From: a bacterium
Lineage (GTDB): Bacteria; Krumholzibacteriota; Krumholzibacteriia; LZORAL124-64-63
Assembly (NCBI GenBank): GCA_016712675.1
Contig: JADJQR010000001.1
Location: forward strand, 1,860,001 to 1,924,000
DNA length: 64,000 bases
Direction: 5' to 3'
Under the pieces are notes generated by a model, which saw only the letters and a list, made by a program, of their open reading frames with translations, was not told the origin of the DNA and ran no database searches. The stretch's first letter is position 1. The number at the start of each line of letters is the position of its first letter. Shown piece by piece: positions 18,822 through 31,642 of this stretch. The translations under genes were made by a program, and so were the position numbers.

Positions 18822-20213
18822 ATGACCCAGTTCGATCCGACTACACCCGCTGCCCCGGCGGCGGCGCCGGAGGAGGCATCCGGCGCCGCGATCCTGGTCG
18901 TCGATGACGAACCGGATCTGTGCCGCGCCCTTGGCAAGCTGCTCGGGCGCAACGGCTTTGCGGTCGTGACGGCCGGCAACGGCGAGGAAGCGCTGCAGAT
19001 CCTGCGCCGACAGGAGATCCACCTGGTGCTGTCGGACCTGCAGATGCCGCGCATGGGTGGGCTGGACCTGCTCAAGGCGGCCCAGATCATCTCACCGACC
19101 ACCGAATTCGTGATCATCACGGGGCACGGCTCCATCGAAACGGCCGTCGACGCCATGAAGTCGGGCGCGTACGACTTCATCGAGAAGCCGTTTTCGACCT
19201 CGACCACGTTGAAGGTCGTGCGCAAGGCGCTCGAGAAGCAGAACCTGCTGACGGAGAACCGGCGCCTGCGACGGAAGCTGGACGAACTGCAGGGCACGGC
19301 CGACATCATCGGCCGCAGCGAGCCCATGCGGCGCGCGGTCGCCGTCGCCCAGCAGGCGGCCCCGAGCAGTGCCACGATCCTGATCACGGGCGAAAGCGGC
19401 ACTGGCAAGGAGGTGTTCGCCTCGGCGATCCACCGCTGGAGCGACCGGGCCCGGCGCAACATGGTCACGGTCAGCTGCGCGGCCCTGCCCGAGACGCTGC
19501 TGGAAGCCGAGCTGTTCGGCTACGAGAAGGGCGCGTTTACCGGCGCCGTGGCCCGTCGCAAAGGTCGGTTCGAACTGGCTGACCGGGGCACGCTCTTCCT
19601 GGACGAGGTCGGGGAGATGAGCCCGGCCACGCAGGTCAAGCTGCTGCGCGTCCTGCAGGAGGGCACCCTCGAGCGCCTGGGTGGCGGCGAGACGGTGAAC
19701 GTCGACGTGCGCATCATCGCCGCGACGAACACCGACCTGCCCGCGCTGGTGGCGGCCGGACGCTTCCGCGAGGATCTGTACTACCGTCTCAACGTCATCA
19801 ACCTCGAACTGCCGCCGCTGCGGCGGCGCGGGGACGACGTCACGCTGTTGGCGGACTTCTTTCTGGCCCGTTACAACGCCAAGAACGGCAAGCATCTGAC
19901 CGGATTCACGCCCACGGCGCTGGAAGCCCTCGGCCGCTACGGCTGGCCGGGGAACGTCCGCGAGCTGGAGAACGCGGTCGAGCGTGCGGTGGTGCTCTGC
20001 CGGCAGCCGCAGGTGGATCTCGATGCATTGCCGCCGAACGTGCTGGCCGGCCGTGCCCGCCTCGAGCAGGTCGTCATCCCGGTCGGGACCACGCTGCGCG
20101 ATGCCGAGATGGATCTCATTCAGGCGACCCTGGACAGTACCGGGGGCGACAAGGAGATGGCGGCCCGTATCCTCGGGATCGCCGCCCGCACGATCTACCG
20201 GCGCCTGCAGTAG
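18822..20213 (+). CDS. Sigma-54-dependent response regulator, NtrC family
   Basis: 463-residue regulator with three domains. The N-terminal receiver has its phosphoacceptor at D72 ([12 protein letters not shown]) and its conserved lysine at K122. The central AAA+ domain has Walker A GESGTGKE, the sigma-54 contact loop GAFTGA and Walker [11 protein letters not shown]. The C-terminal Fis-type helix-turn-helix reads [17 protein letters not shown]. It would activate sigma-54 promoters after phosphorylation by a partner kinase. No active histidine kinase lies beside it. The chosen ATG follows GGGAG by four bases and leaves an Ala/Pro-rich 20-residue leader before the receiver. The gene ends 115 bases before tRNA-Leu. 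Confidence 0.93.
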   Translation: MTQFDPTTPAAPAAAPEEASGAAILVVDDEPDLCRALGKLLGRNGFAVVTAGNGEEALQILRRQEIHLVLSDLQMPRMGGLDLLKAAQIISPTTEFVIITGHGSIETAVDAMKSGAYDFIEKPFSTSTTLKVVRKALEKQNLLTENRRLRRKLDELQGTADIIGRSEPMRRAVAVAQQAAPSSATILITGESGTGKEVFASAIHRWSDRARRNMVTVSCAALPETLLEAELFGYEKGAFTGAVARRKGRFELADRGTLFLDEVGEMSPATQVKLLRVLQEGTLERLGGGETVNVDVRIIAATNTDLPALVAAGRFREDLYYRLNVINLELPPLRRRGDDVTLLADFFLARYNAKNGKHLTGFTPTALEALGRYGWPGNVRELENAVERAVVLCRQPQVDLDALPPNVLAGRARLEQVVIPVGTTLRDAEMDLIQATLDSTGGDKEMAARILGIAARTIYRRLQ

Positions 20214-20229
20214 CTGCCGGGCGGCCGGC

Positions 20230-20258
20230 TTGACCCTCCCTCGGGGCAGGGCTATATT
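20230..20258 (+). promoter_or_regulatory. Strong sigma-70-like promoter for tRNA-Leu
   Basis: TTGACC (20230-20235), exactly 17 bases, then TATATT (20253-20258). It lies just downstream of the NtrC-type gene. Transcription would start about 65 bases before the tRNA and could continue into tig. Confidence 0.75.
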
Positions 20259-20328
20259 CCGCCGGCCCCGCCCCTGCCGGGGCCGTACCCGGTGTCTGCG
20301 TCCGTGCGGGCGCCGGACGGGCCGCACC

Positions 20329-20413
<85 letters not shown>

Positions 20414-20486
20414 TGCCGCAGGGAACGACCGGACTCTCCGGGGGTTCACAGCTGACGTCGCGCTGAATCTGCCGAGGCCGCGCCGC

Positions 20487-20516
20487 GCCCGGGGCCAGTG
20501 AGCGCCGGGCCCTTTT
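20487..20516 (+). terminator. Weak hairpin between tRNA-Leu and tig
   Basis: GCCCGG (20487-20492) pairs with CCGGGC (20505-20510), followed by CCTTTT. The stem is short, so partial read-through into tig is likely. Confidence 0.3.
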
Positions 20517-20543
20517 CACATTCCACCGCGAGGACCAGAGGCC

Positions 20544-21887
20544 ATGTCCGAGAACCCGACCGGCGCCGACCGGCCCATCATCACGACCGTCGAGTCGCCC
20601 GAGCCCTGTCGCCGGGTCATCCGCGCGGAGGTCGCGCGCTCGGTGTACGACCGCGAGTACGCCGACCGGCTGAAGAAGGCCGCGCGCACGCACCAGCGGC
20701 CCGGATTCCGCAAAGGGCACACGCCGAAAGCGGTCGTCGAGCGCGAGGTGGGGGACCTGCTGCGCATGGAGGCCATCGAGGCGATCGTCCCGAAGGCCTG
20801 GGTCAGCGCGCTCCTGGAGCACAAGCTGTCGCCGGTCACCGACCCGGCCCTCGGCAACCTCGAATTCAAGGACGAGGGACCGCTGACATTCGACCTGACG
20901 GTCGAGGTGCGGCCCGAGATCACCCTGGGCGACCTGTCCGGCCTGTCCGTGCGCCGGCGTCAGGTGGCGGTCGCCGATGATGACGTGGAGCGCGTGATCG
21001 AACGCCTGCGGGAGGCCCGCGCCGGCTGGGAGACGGTGGACCGCGAGGGTCGCCAGGGAGACCAGGTCACGCTCGACCTGGTGCCCGGCGACGACGCCGG
21101 CGCCTTCGACGAGTCGCGCCTGATCGCCGACCAGCGCTTCGTGCTCGGCGCTGAACACAACCTGCCCGAGTTCAACGAGCGCCTGGACGGCTCGGCGGCG
21201 GGCAACGAGCGAATCGTCGAAGTCTCGTATCCCGCCGACCATTCGAACCCGGCCCTGGCCGGCCGCGCCGTGAAGTTCCGTTGCCTGGTCAAGTCCGTGG
21301 CGCAGAAGCAGCTGCCCGAAGTGGACGATGCGTTTGCCGCCGCGTGCGGGCCGGTACAGGATGTGGCGGGCCTGCGCGCGGACATCCGCAAGGACCTGGA
21401 GAAGGACGCCGCGCGCCGCGTGCGCCAGGAACTGGACGTGCAGCTCCAGGCGGAACTCCTGAAGCGGCACGAGGTTCCCCTGCCGGCGTCGATGGTAGAC
21501 AAGTACCTGGATTCGGGCCTGGAGGAGTTGCACCAGCGCAACCTGCGCCTGGGCCGCCCCGACAGCCGGGAGCAGGATGCAGAGTACCGCGAGCAGGGGC
21601 GGCCGCATGCCGAGCGAGCCCTGCGCGGGCTCCTGCTGCTGGAGGCCGTGCGCCGCCAGGAAGGCATCAAGGCCGACAAGGAAGAGGTCGATGAGCGTAT
21701 CGCGGAGATCGCCGCCGAGAACGGTTTCGAGGTTGACCGCTACCGCGAGTTCGTCGACAGTGGCGAGGAGCGGGAACGGATCGAATTCGACCTCCTCGAG
21801 CGGCGCACCTACGATTTCCTGCTGTCGCGCGCGGCGGTCCGGGACGTGCCCGCGGACACGGATGTCCTGAGCGAAACGGAGTTGTGA
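20544..21887 (+). CDS. tig: Trigger factor, ribosome-associated chaperone
   Basis: 447-residue trigger factor that binds the ribosome exit tunnel and shields nascent chains. The N-terminal ribosome-binding domain carries the signature GFRKGHTP at about residues 53-60. The middle region, residues about 150-240, is the FKBP-like domain ([22 protein letters not shown]). The remaining 200 residues are the long helical arms of the chaperone domain, rich in Glu, Arg and Ala. The length fits the family. The stop overlaps the clpP start, as TGATG. The tRNA-Leu upstream and clpP-clpX-lon downstream form a conserved quality-control cluster. Confidence 0.92.
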   Translation: MSENPTGADRPIITTVESPEPCRRVIRAEVARSVYDREYADRLKKAARTHQRPGFRKGHTPKAVVEREVGDLLRMEAIEAIVPKAWVSALLEHKLSPVTDPALGNLEFKDEGPLTFDLTVEVRPEITLGDLSGLSVRRRQVAVADDDVERVIERLREARAGWETVDREGRQGDQVTLDLVPGDDAGAFDESRLIADQRFVLGAEHNLPEFNERLDGSAAGNERIVEVSYPADHSNPALAGRAVKFRCLVKSVAQKQLPEVDDAFAAACGPVQDVAGLRADIRKDLEKDAARRVRQELDVQLQAELLKRHEVPLPASMVDKYLDSGLEELHQRNLRLGRPDSREQDAEYREQGRPHAERALRGLLLLEAVRRQEGIKADKEEVDERIAEIAAENGFEVDRYREFVDSGEERERIEFDLLERRTYDFLLSRAAVRDVPADTDVLSETEL

Positions 21888-22498
21888 TGCTGGTTCCCAT
21901 GGTCGTCGATCAGACCAGTCACGGCGAGCGCGCCTACGACATCTACTCGCGGTTGCTGAAGGACCGCATCATCTTCCTGGGCTGGCCGGTGGACGACAGC
22001 ATTGCCAACCTGGTCATCGCCCAGATGCTGTTCCTGCAGGCCGAGGACCCGGAGCGCGATATCTATCTTTACATCAACAGCCCTGGCGGCAGCGTGACCG
22101 CCGGTCTTGCCATCTACGATACGATGCAATACATTACCAATGATGTGGTTACCATCTGCATGGGGCAGGCGGCCAGCATGGGCGCGGTGCTCCTGGCGGC
22201 GGGCGCGCACGGCAAGCGTTCGGCGCTGAAGAATTCGCGGGTGATGATCCATCAACCGTTGGGCGGCTCACAGGGCCAGGCGAGCATGATCGAGATCTAC
22301 ACCCGGGAGATCCTGAGCATCCGCGACAAGCTCTACGGGATCCTGGCGAAGCACACCGGCCAGCCGCTCGAGAAGATAGCCACCGACAGCGACCGCGACT
22401 TCTTCATGTCGGCCGAGGAAGCCTGCGCTTACGGGATCGTCGATAAGGTCATCGAGAGCCGCAGCGAGCTGGGCACGGAGAAGGCGAAGAAGAAGTAG
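21887..22498 (+). CDS. clpP: ATP-dependent Clp protease, proteolytic subunit
   Basis: 203-residue serine peptidase that forms the tetradecameric chamber fed by ClpX. The catalytic triad is at S97 (GQAASMGA), H122 (MIHQPLGG) and D171 (DRDFFMS), the same numbering as mature E. coli Clp[12 protein letters not shown] marks the conserved glycine loop. An ATG at 21887 overlaps the tig stop by one base; a GTG three bases earlier is an equally placed alternative. There is little or no propeptide before the conserved [11 protein letters not shown]. The C-terminus ends in a basic KAKKK tail. Confidence 0.96.
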   Translation: MLVPMVVDQTSHGERAYDIYSRLLKDRIIFLGWPVDDSIANLVIAQMLFLQAEDPERDIYLYINSPGGSVTAGLAIYDTMQYITNDVVTICMGQAASMGAVLLAAGAHGKRSALKNSRVMIHQPLGGSQGQASMIEIYTREILSIRDKLYGILAKHTGQPLEKIATDSDRDFFMSAEEACAYGIVDKVIESRSELGTEKAKKK

Positions 22499-22536
22499 GG
22501 CCGACGGGGTCCGCGGGACGTGGTCGGGGAGCAGGG

Positions 22537-23799
22537 ATGAAACGTCGCCAGAACGGCAGTCCGCAGATGATCAAGTGCTCCTTCTGCGCGCGCGGACAGG
22601 ACGAGGTGGCGAAGCTCGTCGCCGGACCGTCCAGCGTCTACATCTGCAGCGAATGCATCAAGCTGTGCAACGACATCCTCGAGGGCGAGATGCTGGACGA
22701 GGCCGCGCTGGCCCCGCCGCGGTTTCCCAAGCCCCGCGAGATCAGGGAATACCTCGACCTCTACGTCATCGGCCAGGATGAAGCCAAGGTCTCCCTGGCG
22801 GTTGCCGTCTACAACCACTACAAGCGGATCCACCAGAAGGTGACCGGCGACGGCGTCGAGATCGACAAGAGCAACATCCTCATGCTGGGCAACACCGGCA
22901 CGGGCAAGACGCTCCTGGCCCAGACGCTGGCGCGCTATCTCAACGTGCCGTTCGCGATTGCCGACGCGACGGCGCTGACCGAGGCCGGCTACGTGGGCGA
23001 GGACGTGGAGAACATCCTGGTCCGGCTGCTGCAGGCCGCGGACTACAATATCGCGGCCGCGGAGCAGGGAATCGTCTACGTCGACGAGATCGACAAGATC
23101 GGGCGCAAGAGCGGCAACCCCTCGATCACCCGCGACGTCTCGGGTGAGGGTGTTCAGCAGGCGCTGCTGAAGATCCTCGAAGGCACGGTGGCGAACGTGC
23201 CGCCGCAAGGTGGACGGAAGCATCCGCAGCAGAAGTACCTCGAGGTGAACACGAAGAACATCCTGTTCATCTGCGGCGGGGCCTTCCAGGGCCTGGAGAA
23301 GATCATCGAGCGCCGGGTCGGCCGCAACACGCTCGGCTTCGCGCGCACCGAGGGCTACACGGCGCGCGAGGAGCGCGAGGAGTTCTTCTCGCTCGTCGAA
23401 CCCCAGGACCTTATGCAGTACGGGCTGATCCCCGAGTTGATCGGCCGCCTGCCCGTGGTCACCAGTCTCAAGGAGCTCGACCGTGACGCGATGATCCGCG
23501 TCCTGTCCGAGCCTCGCAACGCCTTGACCAAGCAGTACCGCAAGCTCCTGGAGATGGAGGATGTCGAGCTGGTCTTCGAGCCGGCGGCGCTGGAGGCCAT
23601 CGCCGATCTGGCCATCAAGCGCAAGACCGGAGCCCGCGGCCTCCGCTCCATCCTCGAACGCATCATGCGCGGCACCATGTACGAGGTGCCGTCGCTGGAA
23701 GACGTGCGGCAGGTCGTGATCACCCGCGACTCGGTCGACAAGCTGGCCGAGCCCGAGGTGGTCCTCGGCGAGCCGCCGCTGGACATCAAGGAAGCCTGA
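22537..23799 (+). CDS. clpX: ClpX ATPase, unfoldase of ClpXP
   Basis: 420-residue AAA+ unfoldase that delivers substrates to ClpP. The N-terminal zinc-binding domain has cysteines in CSFC and CSECIKLC. The AAA+ module shows Walker A GNTGTGKT, Walker [11 protein letters not shown], the pore loop region GYVGEDVE and a sensor-2 arginine in GARGLRSI. The start at 22537 has GGAG five bases upstream, giving a short [10 protein letters not shown] leader; an internal ATG at 22567 directly before IKCSFC is the alternative. It is 38 bases downstream of clpP and 101 bases upstream of lon. Confidence 0.95.
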   Translation: MKRRQNGSPQMIKCSFCARGQDEVAKLVAGPSSVYICSECIKLCNDILEGEMLDEAALAPPRFPKPREIREYLDLYVIGQDEAKVSLAVAVYNHYKRIHQKVTGDGVEIDKSNILMLGNTGTGKTLLAQTLARYLNVPFAIADATALTEAGYVGEDVENILVRLLQAADYNIAAAEQGIVYVDEIDKIGRKSGNPSITRDVSGEGVQQALLKILEGTVANVPPQGGRKHPQQKYLEVNTKNILFICGGAFQGLEKIIERRVGRNTLGFARTEGYTAREEREEFFSLVEPQDLMQYGLIPELIGRLPVVTSLKELDRDAMIRVLSEPRNALTKQYRKLLEMEDVELVFEPAALEAIADLAIKRKTGARGLRSILERIMRGTMYEVPSLEDVRQVVITRDSVDKLAEPEVVLGEPPLDIKEA

Positions 23800-23900
23800 T
23801 CCCGCGCGCGCAGGCCCCCCGGGGTCGCCCGGCCTGCGGTCGGGACGATCCCGGCGCTTCCCTGCCGCCGGTCCGTCCGCACTCCGTGCCTAGGAGCCCG

Positions 23901-26327
<2,427 letters not shown>

Positions 26328-26339
26328 GGGGGCGCTCAC

Positions 26340-26930
26340 TTGCAGGTCGAGTTCGTCACGAGCACGCCCGACCTGCGCGGTCGCCCGGAACCGGTGTTGC
26401 CCGAGTTCGCCTTCCTGGGGCGCTCCAACTGCGGCAAGTCCTCGCTCATCAACATGTTCCTCGATCGCCGGGATCTGGCGCGGACGAGCGGCAAGCCTGG
26501 CAAGACGCGGCTGCTGAACTACTTCGTCGTCGACGGCCGCTTCTATCTCGTGGATCTGCCCGGGTACGGCTTCGCGAAGGTAAGCAAGGTGCAGCGCGCG
26601 GCTTGGCGCCGGCTGTTCCGCGAGTACCTGGCCGCCCAGGACAGACCGGTGGCGGTCTTCCACCTTCTCGATGTGCGGCATCGTCCCACGGCCGACGATC
26701 GCGAGGTGGCCGACTGGATCCGCGAAGCGGGTCATCCCTGTGCCATCGCCGCGACCAAGATCGACAAGATCGGCGGGCCCCGGCAGGGAGGGCGGTACCG
26801 CGAGATCGTCGAGGTCCTGGGAGCCGATCCCCAGACGCCCTTCATCCCCACCAGTGCGGCCAAGGGCATGGGGCGGCAGGAGATGCTGGCCTGGGTGGAA
26901 GCCCTGCTCGAAGCGAACCCCGAGACCTGA
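26340..26930 (+). CDS. engB: GTP-binding ribosome biogenesis protein EngB/YsxC
   Basis: 196-residue TRAFAC GTPase needed for 50S subunit assembly. The G motifs are G1 GRSNCGKSS, G3 DLPGYGFAK, G4 TKID and G5 TSAAKG. The start is a TTG at 26340, 12 bases after the lon stop, with GAGGGGG ahead of it; no in-frame ATG exists before the conserved VEFVTSTPDL, so the TTG is well supported. The position after lon is a common arrangement (lon-engB). The rare start codon may keep expression low. Confidence 0.93.
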   Translation: MQVEFVTSTPDLRGRPEPVLPEFAFLGRSNCGKSSLINMFLDRRDLARTSGKPGKTRLLNYFVVDGRFYLVDLPGYGFAKVSKVQRAAWRRLFREYLAAQDRPVAVFHLLDVRHRPTADDREVADWIREAGHPCAIAATKIDKIGGPRQGGRYREIVEVLGADPQTPFIPTSAAKGMGRQEMLAWVEALLEANPET

Positions 26931-26932
26931 GT

Positions 26933-26962
26933 TTGACGCTGGCAATTCACGGGCGGTATAAT
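26933..26962 (+). promoter_or_regulatory. Strong promoter for the CxxCH protein gene
   Basis: TTGACG (26933-26938), an 18-base spacer, then a perfect TATAAT (26957-26962). It begins three bases after the engB stop and lies about 60 bases upstream of the next start codon. Confidence 0.75.
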
Positions 26963-27021
26963 GGGGGCAGCGGGGCGCCGGCTGGCGGCCCGCTTTCCGG
27001 GCGTGACTCCCGGCGCGGACG

Positions 27022-27459
27022 GTGAACCGGATGCCAGCATCGACCCAGAGCAGGTGCAGCGCGGCCATCGTGACCACGATGGCCCTGGTGGCGTGCTGCG
27101 CCGGCCGGGCGGGGGCAACGAACCTGGACATGGCCCGGCTGCCGGTTGTCGTCCCGAACCTGTGCGCCAGCTGCCATGTTTCGGCCGCGCCGGTCGCGGG
27201 CAACAGCGGTCTGAATGCGTTCGGGCTGGACTTCCGCGCGAACGGCCGGGTCTGGGACTCGGACCTGGCGGCGCTGGATTCGGATGGCGACGGTTGCCTG
27301 AACGGCATCGAAGTGGGCGACAGCGACGGGGACGGGCGCGCCGACGGCAACGTGACCTCGCAGGCCGGCAACCCAGGGGTGGCTGGCGACTGCGGCTCGG
27401 GTCCTCCGTTCGACGAGACCACCTGGGGCGCCATCAAGGCGATGTTTGACGGGGACTGA
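27022..27459 (+). CDS. Exported CxxCH protein with calcium-binding-loop repeats
   Basis: 145-residue exported protein. A signal peptide covers about residues 1-33 (VTTMALVACCAGRAGA). The mature protein opens with LCASCHVSAAP, a CxxCH heme c-type motif. It is followed by two acidic loops, DSDGDGCLNG and DSDGDGRADG, which resemble thrombospondin type-3 or dockerin calcium loops. A late C may pair with another cysteine. No distal methionine or second heme motif is evident, so whether heme is bound is uncertain. The start is GTG at 27022, or an ATG at 27031 three codons later. It has its own strong promoter. Its function is unknown; a small periplasmic electron carrier is one possibility. Confidence 0.65.
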   Translation: MNRMPASTQSRCSAAIVTTMALVACCAGRAGATNLDMARLPVVVPNLCASCHVSAAPVAGNSGLNAFGLDFRANGRVWDSDLAALDSDGDGCLNGIEVGDSDGDGRADGNVTSQAGNPGVAGDCGSGPPFDETTWGAIKAMFDGD

Positions 27460-27515
27460 CCGATCGTCCATGATGCGGTCAACGACCGCTCGACATCCGG
27501 TGTGATGATCGGGTG

Positions 27516-27537
27516 TTTTTTTTGGGGCCGCGGCCCC
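27516..27537 (+). other. T8 run followed by perfect palindrome in the purA leader
   Basis: Eight T residues (27516-27523) directly precede the 14-base palindrome GGGGCCGCGGCCCC (27524-27537), 18 bases upstream of the purA GTG. The order is opposite to that of an intrinsic terminator. It may affect purA initiation. Confidence 0.5.
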
Positions 27538-27554
27538 GCAACCGGGAGTCTGCC

Positions 27555-28850
<1,296 letters not shown>

Positions 28851-28929
28851 AGTCCGCCGTGTCACGACGGGCCCTGGCCTGCCCATCCCCTTGGCCGGCC
28901 ACGGATTGTCCGAGGCCATGTCCTGACGG

Positions 28930-29005
28930 GGGCCGCTAGCTCATCAGGTAGAGCACCTCCCTTTTAAGGAGGTTGTACCGGGTTCGAGTCCCGGGCGGCC
29001 CACCA
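28930..29005 (+). tRNA. tRNA-Lys (anticodon UUU)
   Basis: 76 bases with encoded CCA. Acceptor GGGCCGC (28930-28936) pairs with GCGGCCC (28995-29001), and A29002 is the discriminator. The anticodon loop CTTTTAA lies between CCTCC and GGAGG, with anticodon TTT at 28963-28965. The T loop is TTCGAGT. Confidence 0.97.
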
Positions 29006-29009
29006 GCCC

Positions 29010-29044
29010 GCCGCCGGAGCCAAGCTCCGGCGGCGCTTTTTTTT
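29010..29044 (+). terminator. Classic intrinsic terminator after tRNA-Lys
   Basis: GCCGCCGGAGC (29010-29020) pairs with GCTCCGGCGGC (29024-29034) around a CAA loop. It is followed by GC and eight T residues (29037-29044). Confidence 0.93.
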
Positions 29045-29156
29045 GCAGGAAGGGCTCAAGTTCCGCTCCGGCGCTGCCGATGACCATCCCATCTGGCGGA
29101 GCCCGATCCGGCTGCATGCTGGAGGGGGCTGCCGCGAAGCCCGACGAGGGGTCATC

Positions 29157-29492
29157 ATGAGCATGCGCATCCCGAGCCCGTTGCCCCAACCCACCACCGC
29201 CCTGAGGAAGCCGGAACCGGCCAAGGACCGCCCAGGGGTGGCGGCAGCGCCGTCTGCCGCGCCGGTGCGGGCTCCGTTGGTGGAGACCGACGTCCTGGTC
29301 CTCGATGGCCTCGCAGCCACGACGACGGGCGCGCTGCCGGTTCCCGACGCGGAAGGAACGCCATCGGCAACGGCCGAAGACGCGCGGACGGCGGCCGACC
29401 AGCTGCGGGCCGACCTGCTGGCCCAGCCGGGCCAGGCGGCCCGTGCCCACGGCAACCTGATTCCGGCCACCGTCCTGAACCTGCTGGCCTAG
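29157..29492 (+). CDS. Small protein of unknown function
   Basis: 111-residue protein that I do not recognise. GAGGGG lies a few bases ahead of the chosen ATG. The N-terminal half is rich in Pro and Ala (MSMRIPSPLPQPTTA and on) and probably disordered. The C-terminal third looks helical and ends ARAHGNLIPATVLNLLA, an amphipathic motif. There is no signal peptide, cysteine or catalytic motif. It lies between the tRNA-Lys terminator and a convergent hairpin, so it is a single-gene unit. It could be a small regulator or a partner-binding peptide, but nothing in the sequence settles this. Confidence 0.5.
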   Translation: MSMRIPSPLPQPTTALRKPEPAKDRPGVAAAPSAAPVRAPLVETDVLVLDGLAATTTGALPVPDAEGTPSATAEDARTAADQLRADLLAQPGQAARAHGNLIPATVLNLLA

Positions 29493-29549
29493 CCGGGCCC
29501 CACCGGGACGGTGCGGAACGGACGCTTGAACGGGAGGCAGACAAGGCGA

Positions 29550-29575
29550 AGCGCCGGGCCCTGCAGCCCGGCGCT
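29550..29575. terminator. Hairpin between convergent genes
   Basis: AGCGCCGGGC (29550-29559) pairs with GCCCGGCGCT (29566-29575), with a six-base loop. It sits between the small unknown gene (plus) and the oligoendopeptidase F gene (minus). Confidence 0.55.
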
Positions 29576-29604
29576 CCGCTTCGTCCAGCGTACCCGGCAG
29601 CGGG

Positions 29605-31533
29605 CTACTTCTTGCCGTACTTCTGCGTCCAGAGGCGGTCGAATTCATCGACCGTGCGTTCAAACATGTCCATCGCCGCCACGATCGGGGCCGGCGTCTC
29701 CAGATCGACACCCGCGCTGCGCAGGATGTCCAGCGGGGGAGCGCTGGAACCGGCCTTCAGCATGTTGTCGATATACCGACGGGCCGGCTTCTCGCCGTTG
29801 GCGGTGATCTCGTCCGCGAGCGCCAGACCGCTGGTCAGGCCCGTGGCGTACGTGAACACGTAGAAATTGTAGTAGAAGTGGGGGATGAACATCCACTCGC
29901 ACTGGTCGTCCTTGCCGAGCTCGTAGTTCGGCCCGTAGTACTCGCGGATCATGTCGGCGTAGGTCGTGTTGAGGAACTCCGCCGTCAGCGGGTTGCCCTG
30001 CTCGGCGTGCTCGTGGAAGCGCAGTTCGAAGTCGGCGAACAGGGTCTGCCGGAAGATCGTCTGCCGGATGGATTCCAGGCGCTGGTTCAGCAGCATCAGC
30101 TGGAAGTCCACGTCCTTGGCCCGGGCCAGCATATGGTTGACCAGCAGGGCCTCGTTGCAGGTCGAGGCGACCTCGGCCAGGAACGTGGTGTAGCCGGCGT
30201 AGACCGGCGGTTGGTGCCGGCTCGAGTAGACCGAGTGCAGTGCATGGCCCATCTCGTGCGCCGTGGTGCTGACCGCGTCGAGCGAGTTGTCGAAGTTGTG
30301 CAGCACGTACGGGTGGATGTCGCGGGCCAGGACACCGTTGCTGTAGGCGCCGCTGCGCTTGTCCTCGTTCGGGTAGACATCGATCCAGCCGTTCTTCGGG
30401 TCCATGCCCTCGGTCAGCAGCGACACGTACTCCTTGCCGAGCGGCTTGAGGCCCTCGCTGATCAGGGCGCGCGCCTCGTCATAGGTGTACGCGGGCTCGA
30501 CACCCTCGATCATGGCGTTGTAGAGGTTCGGGAAGGTCAACGGGCCCGCGGTGCCCAGGACCTTGCGCCGCAGGTCTACGTACTTGTGCATGGTGCGGGG
30601 CAGGTTCTCGCGCACGGTCGCGATCAGCATGCGGTAGGCATCGGGGCTGATGTTGTCCGGGGACAGGGCCGCCTCGAGACACGTCTCGTAGTCCCGGGCG
30701 TCCTTGTTCATGATGTGCGACTTCACGGCGCCGTCCAGCAGCACGGCGAACGTGTTCTCGTAGCCGCGCAGCGTGCCGAAGAAGGCGTCGCGGGCATGCT
30801 CGCGGATCACGGGGTCCTCGTTCGAGCGGAGCATCGACCAGCCGCTGACGGTCACCGGCATCGACTTGCCCGCTCCGTCGGTGATCTCGGGGAACTTCAT
30901 GTCGACGCCCAACAGCGACTCGTGGGCGTCGCCCGGGGTCGAGCGCATGTTGCCGGTCAGCGCCATCAGGCGCTCCTCGGGGCCGCTCAGCGTGTTGGCC
31001 TTCTGTCGCCAGAGTTCCTTGAAGTAGTAGTCGTAGACCGCCAGCTCCTTGTCTTCCGCCATGAACCCGCGGATGACGGCCGGGTCGATCTCCAGCAACT
31101 CCGGCTGCATCCAGGACGTGGCCTCGCCGAAGGCGGGCATGAGGGCGGCCACGCGGCCCTGCATCTGGCGGGACTGGTTGTTGCCCTGGTCCACGTCATA
31201 GAGGACCTGCGCGTAGACATAGAGCTTGTACAGCCGCTTCATCGTCTCGTACGTGGCATTCTGTGCGTCCAGCATCGTTGCCGCCGACTCGCCGAGGCGT
31301 CCCTTGAAGGCGGTCAGCTTCGGGATGTCGCCGGCGATCGCCGTGAGTTCGGCTTCCCAGGCGGCATCGTCGGGGAAGATGTGCGTGGAGCTCCACCGGT
31401 ACCCCTCGGGGATCTCGGCGCGGGGCGCCGACGGGTCAGGCTTGTACTGCGCCAGGGCAGCGGACACGGACATCGCGGCAAACAGCGCCAACGTGGCGGC
31501 GAGGGCCGATCGACGGCGGAACGGATGGGACAT
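29605..31533 (-). CDS. pepF: Exported oligoendopeptidase F (M3B family)
   Basis: 642-residue M3B metallopeptidase that hydrolyses oligopeptides. The zinc motif HEMGH is at about 426-430, with the third ligand E454 in TTFLAEVAST. The PepF-type segments YDVYP-like (WIDVYPNEDKRSGAYS) and FMFIPHFYYNFYVFTYATG-like are present. The ATG is preceded by GGAGG and gives a clear signal peptide: MSHPFRRR, a hydrophobic core, and AALAQY at about residue 28. Most PepF proteins are cytosolic, so the export signal is notable and suggests a periplasmic or secreted peptide-scavenging role. It is a single gene bounded by hairpins. Confidence 0.9.
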   Translation of the reverse strand: MSHPFRRRSALAATLALFAAMSVSAALAQYKPDPSAPRAEIPEGYRWSSTHIFPDDAAWEAELTAIAGDIPKLTAFKGRLGESAATMLDAQNATYETMKRLYKLYVYAQVLYDVDQGNNQSRQMQGRVAALMPAFGEATSWMQPELLEIDPAVIRGFMAEDKELAVYDYYFKELWRQKANTLSGPEERLMALTGNMRSTPGDAHESLLGVDMKFPEITDGAGKSMPVTVSGWSMLRSNEDPVIREHARDAFFGTLRGYENTFAVLLDGAVKSHIMNKDARDYETCLEAALSPDNISPDAYRMLIATVRENLPRTMHKYVDLRRKVLGTAGPLTFPNLYNAMIEGVEPAYTYDEARALISEGLKPLGKEYVSLLTEGMDPKNGWIDVYPNEDKRSGAYSNGVLARDIHPYVLHNFDNSLDAVSTTAHEMGHALHSVYSSRHQPPVYAGYTTFLAEVASTCNEALLVNHMLARAKDVDFQLMLLNQRLESIRQTIFRQTLFADFELRFHEHAEQGNPLTAEFLNTTYADMIREYYGPNYELGKDDQCEWMFIPHFYYNFYVFTYATGLTSGLALADEITANGEKPARRYIDNMLKAGSSAPPLDILRSAGVDLETPAPIVAAMDMFERTVDEFDRLWTQKYGKK

Positions 31534-31605
31534 GAAACGACCTCCAGAAGTCAGCGAGGGGACCATTGCTGCCGGCCGCCCGGAAGCGGCGGTGTCGGGG
31601 GGAAA

Positions 31606-31634
31606 GCGGAAGGGCGGCTGGGCCGCCCTTCCGC
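31606..31634 (-). terminator. Hairpin terminator of the propeller-like lipoprotein gene
   Basis: A perfect 13-bp stem (31606-31618 with 31622-31634) with a TGG loop lies just beyond the stop of the minus-strand gene that ends at 31643. On that strand it is followed by TTTCC. Confidence 0.65.
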
Positions 31635-31642
31635 GAAGGCAC

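Noticed and set aside
22537-22567. The second ATG of clpX as the true start
   Set aside because: It remains possible, but GGAG is well spaced from the first ATG and not from the second.
27516-27537. The T8 run and palindrome as an intrinsic terminator of the CxxCH gene
   Set aside because: The T-run precedes the hairpin on the plus strand and becomes an A-run after it on the minus strand, so neither orientation fits.
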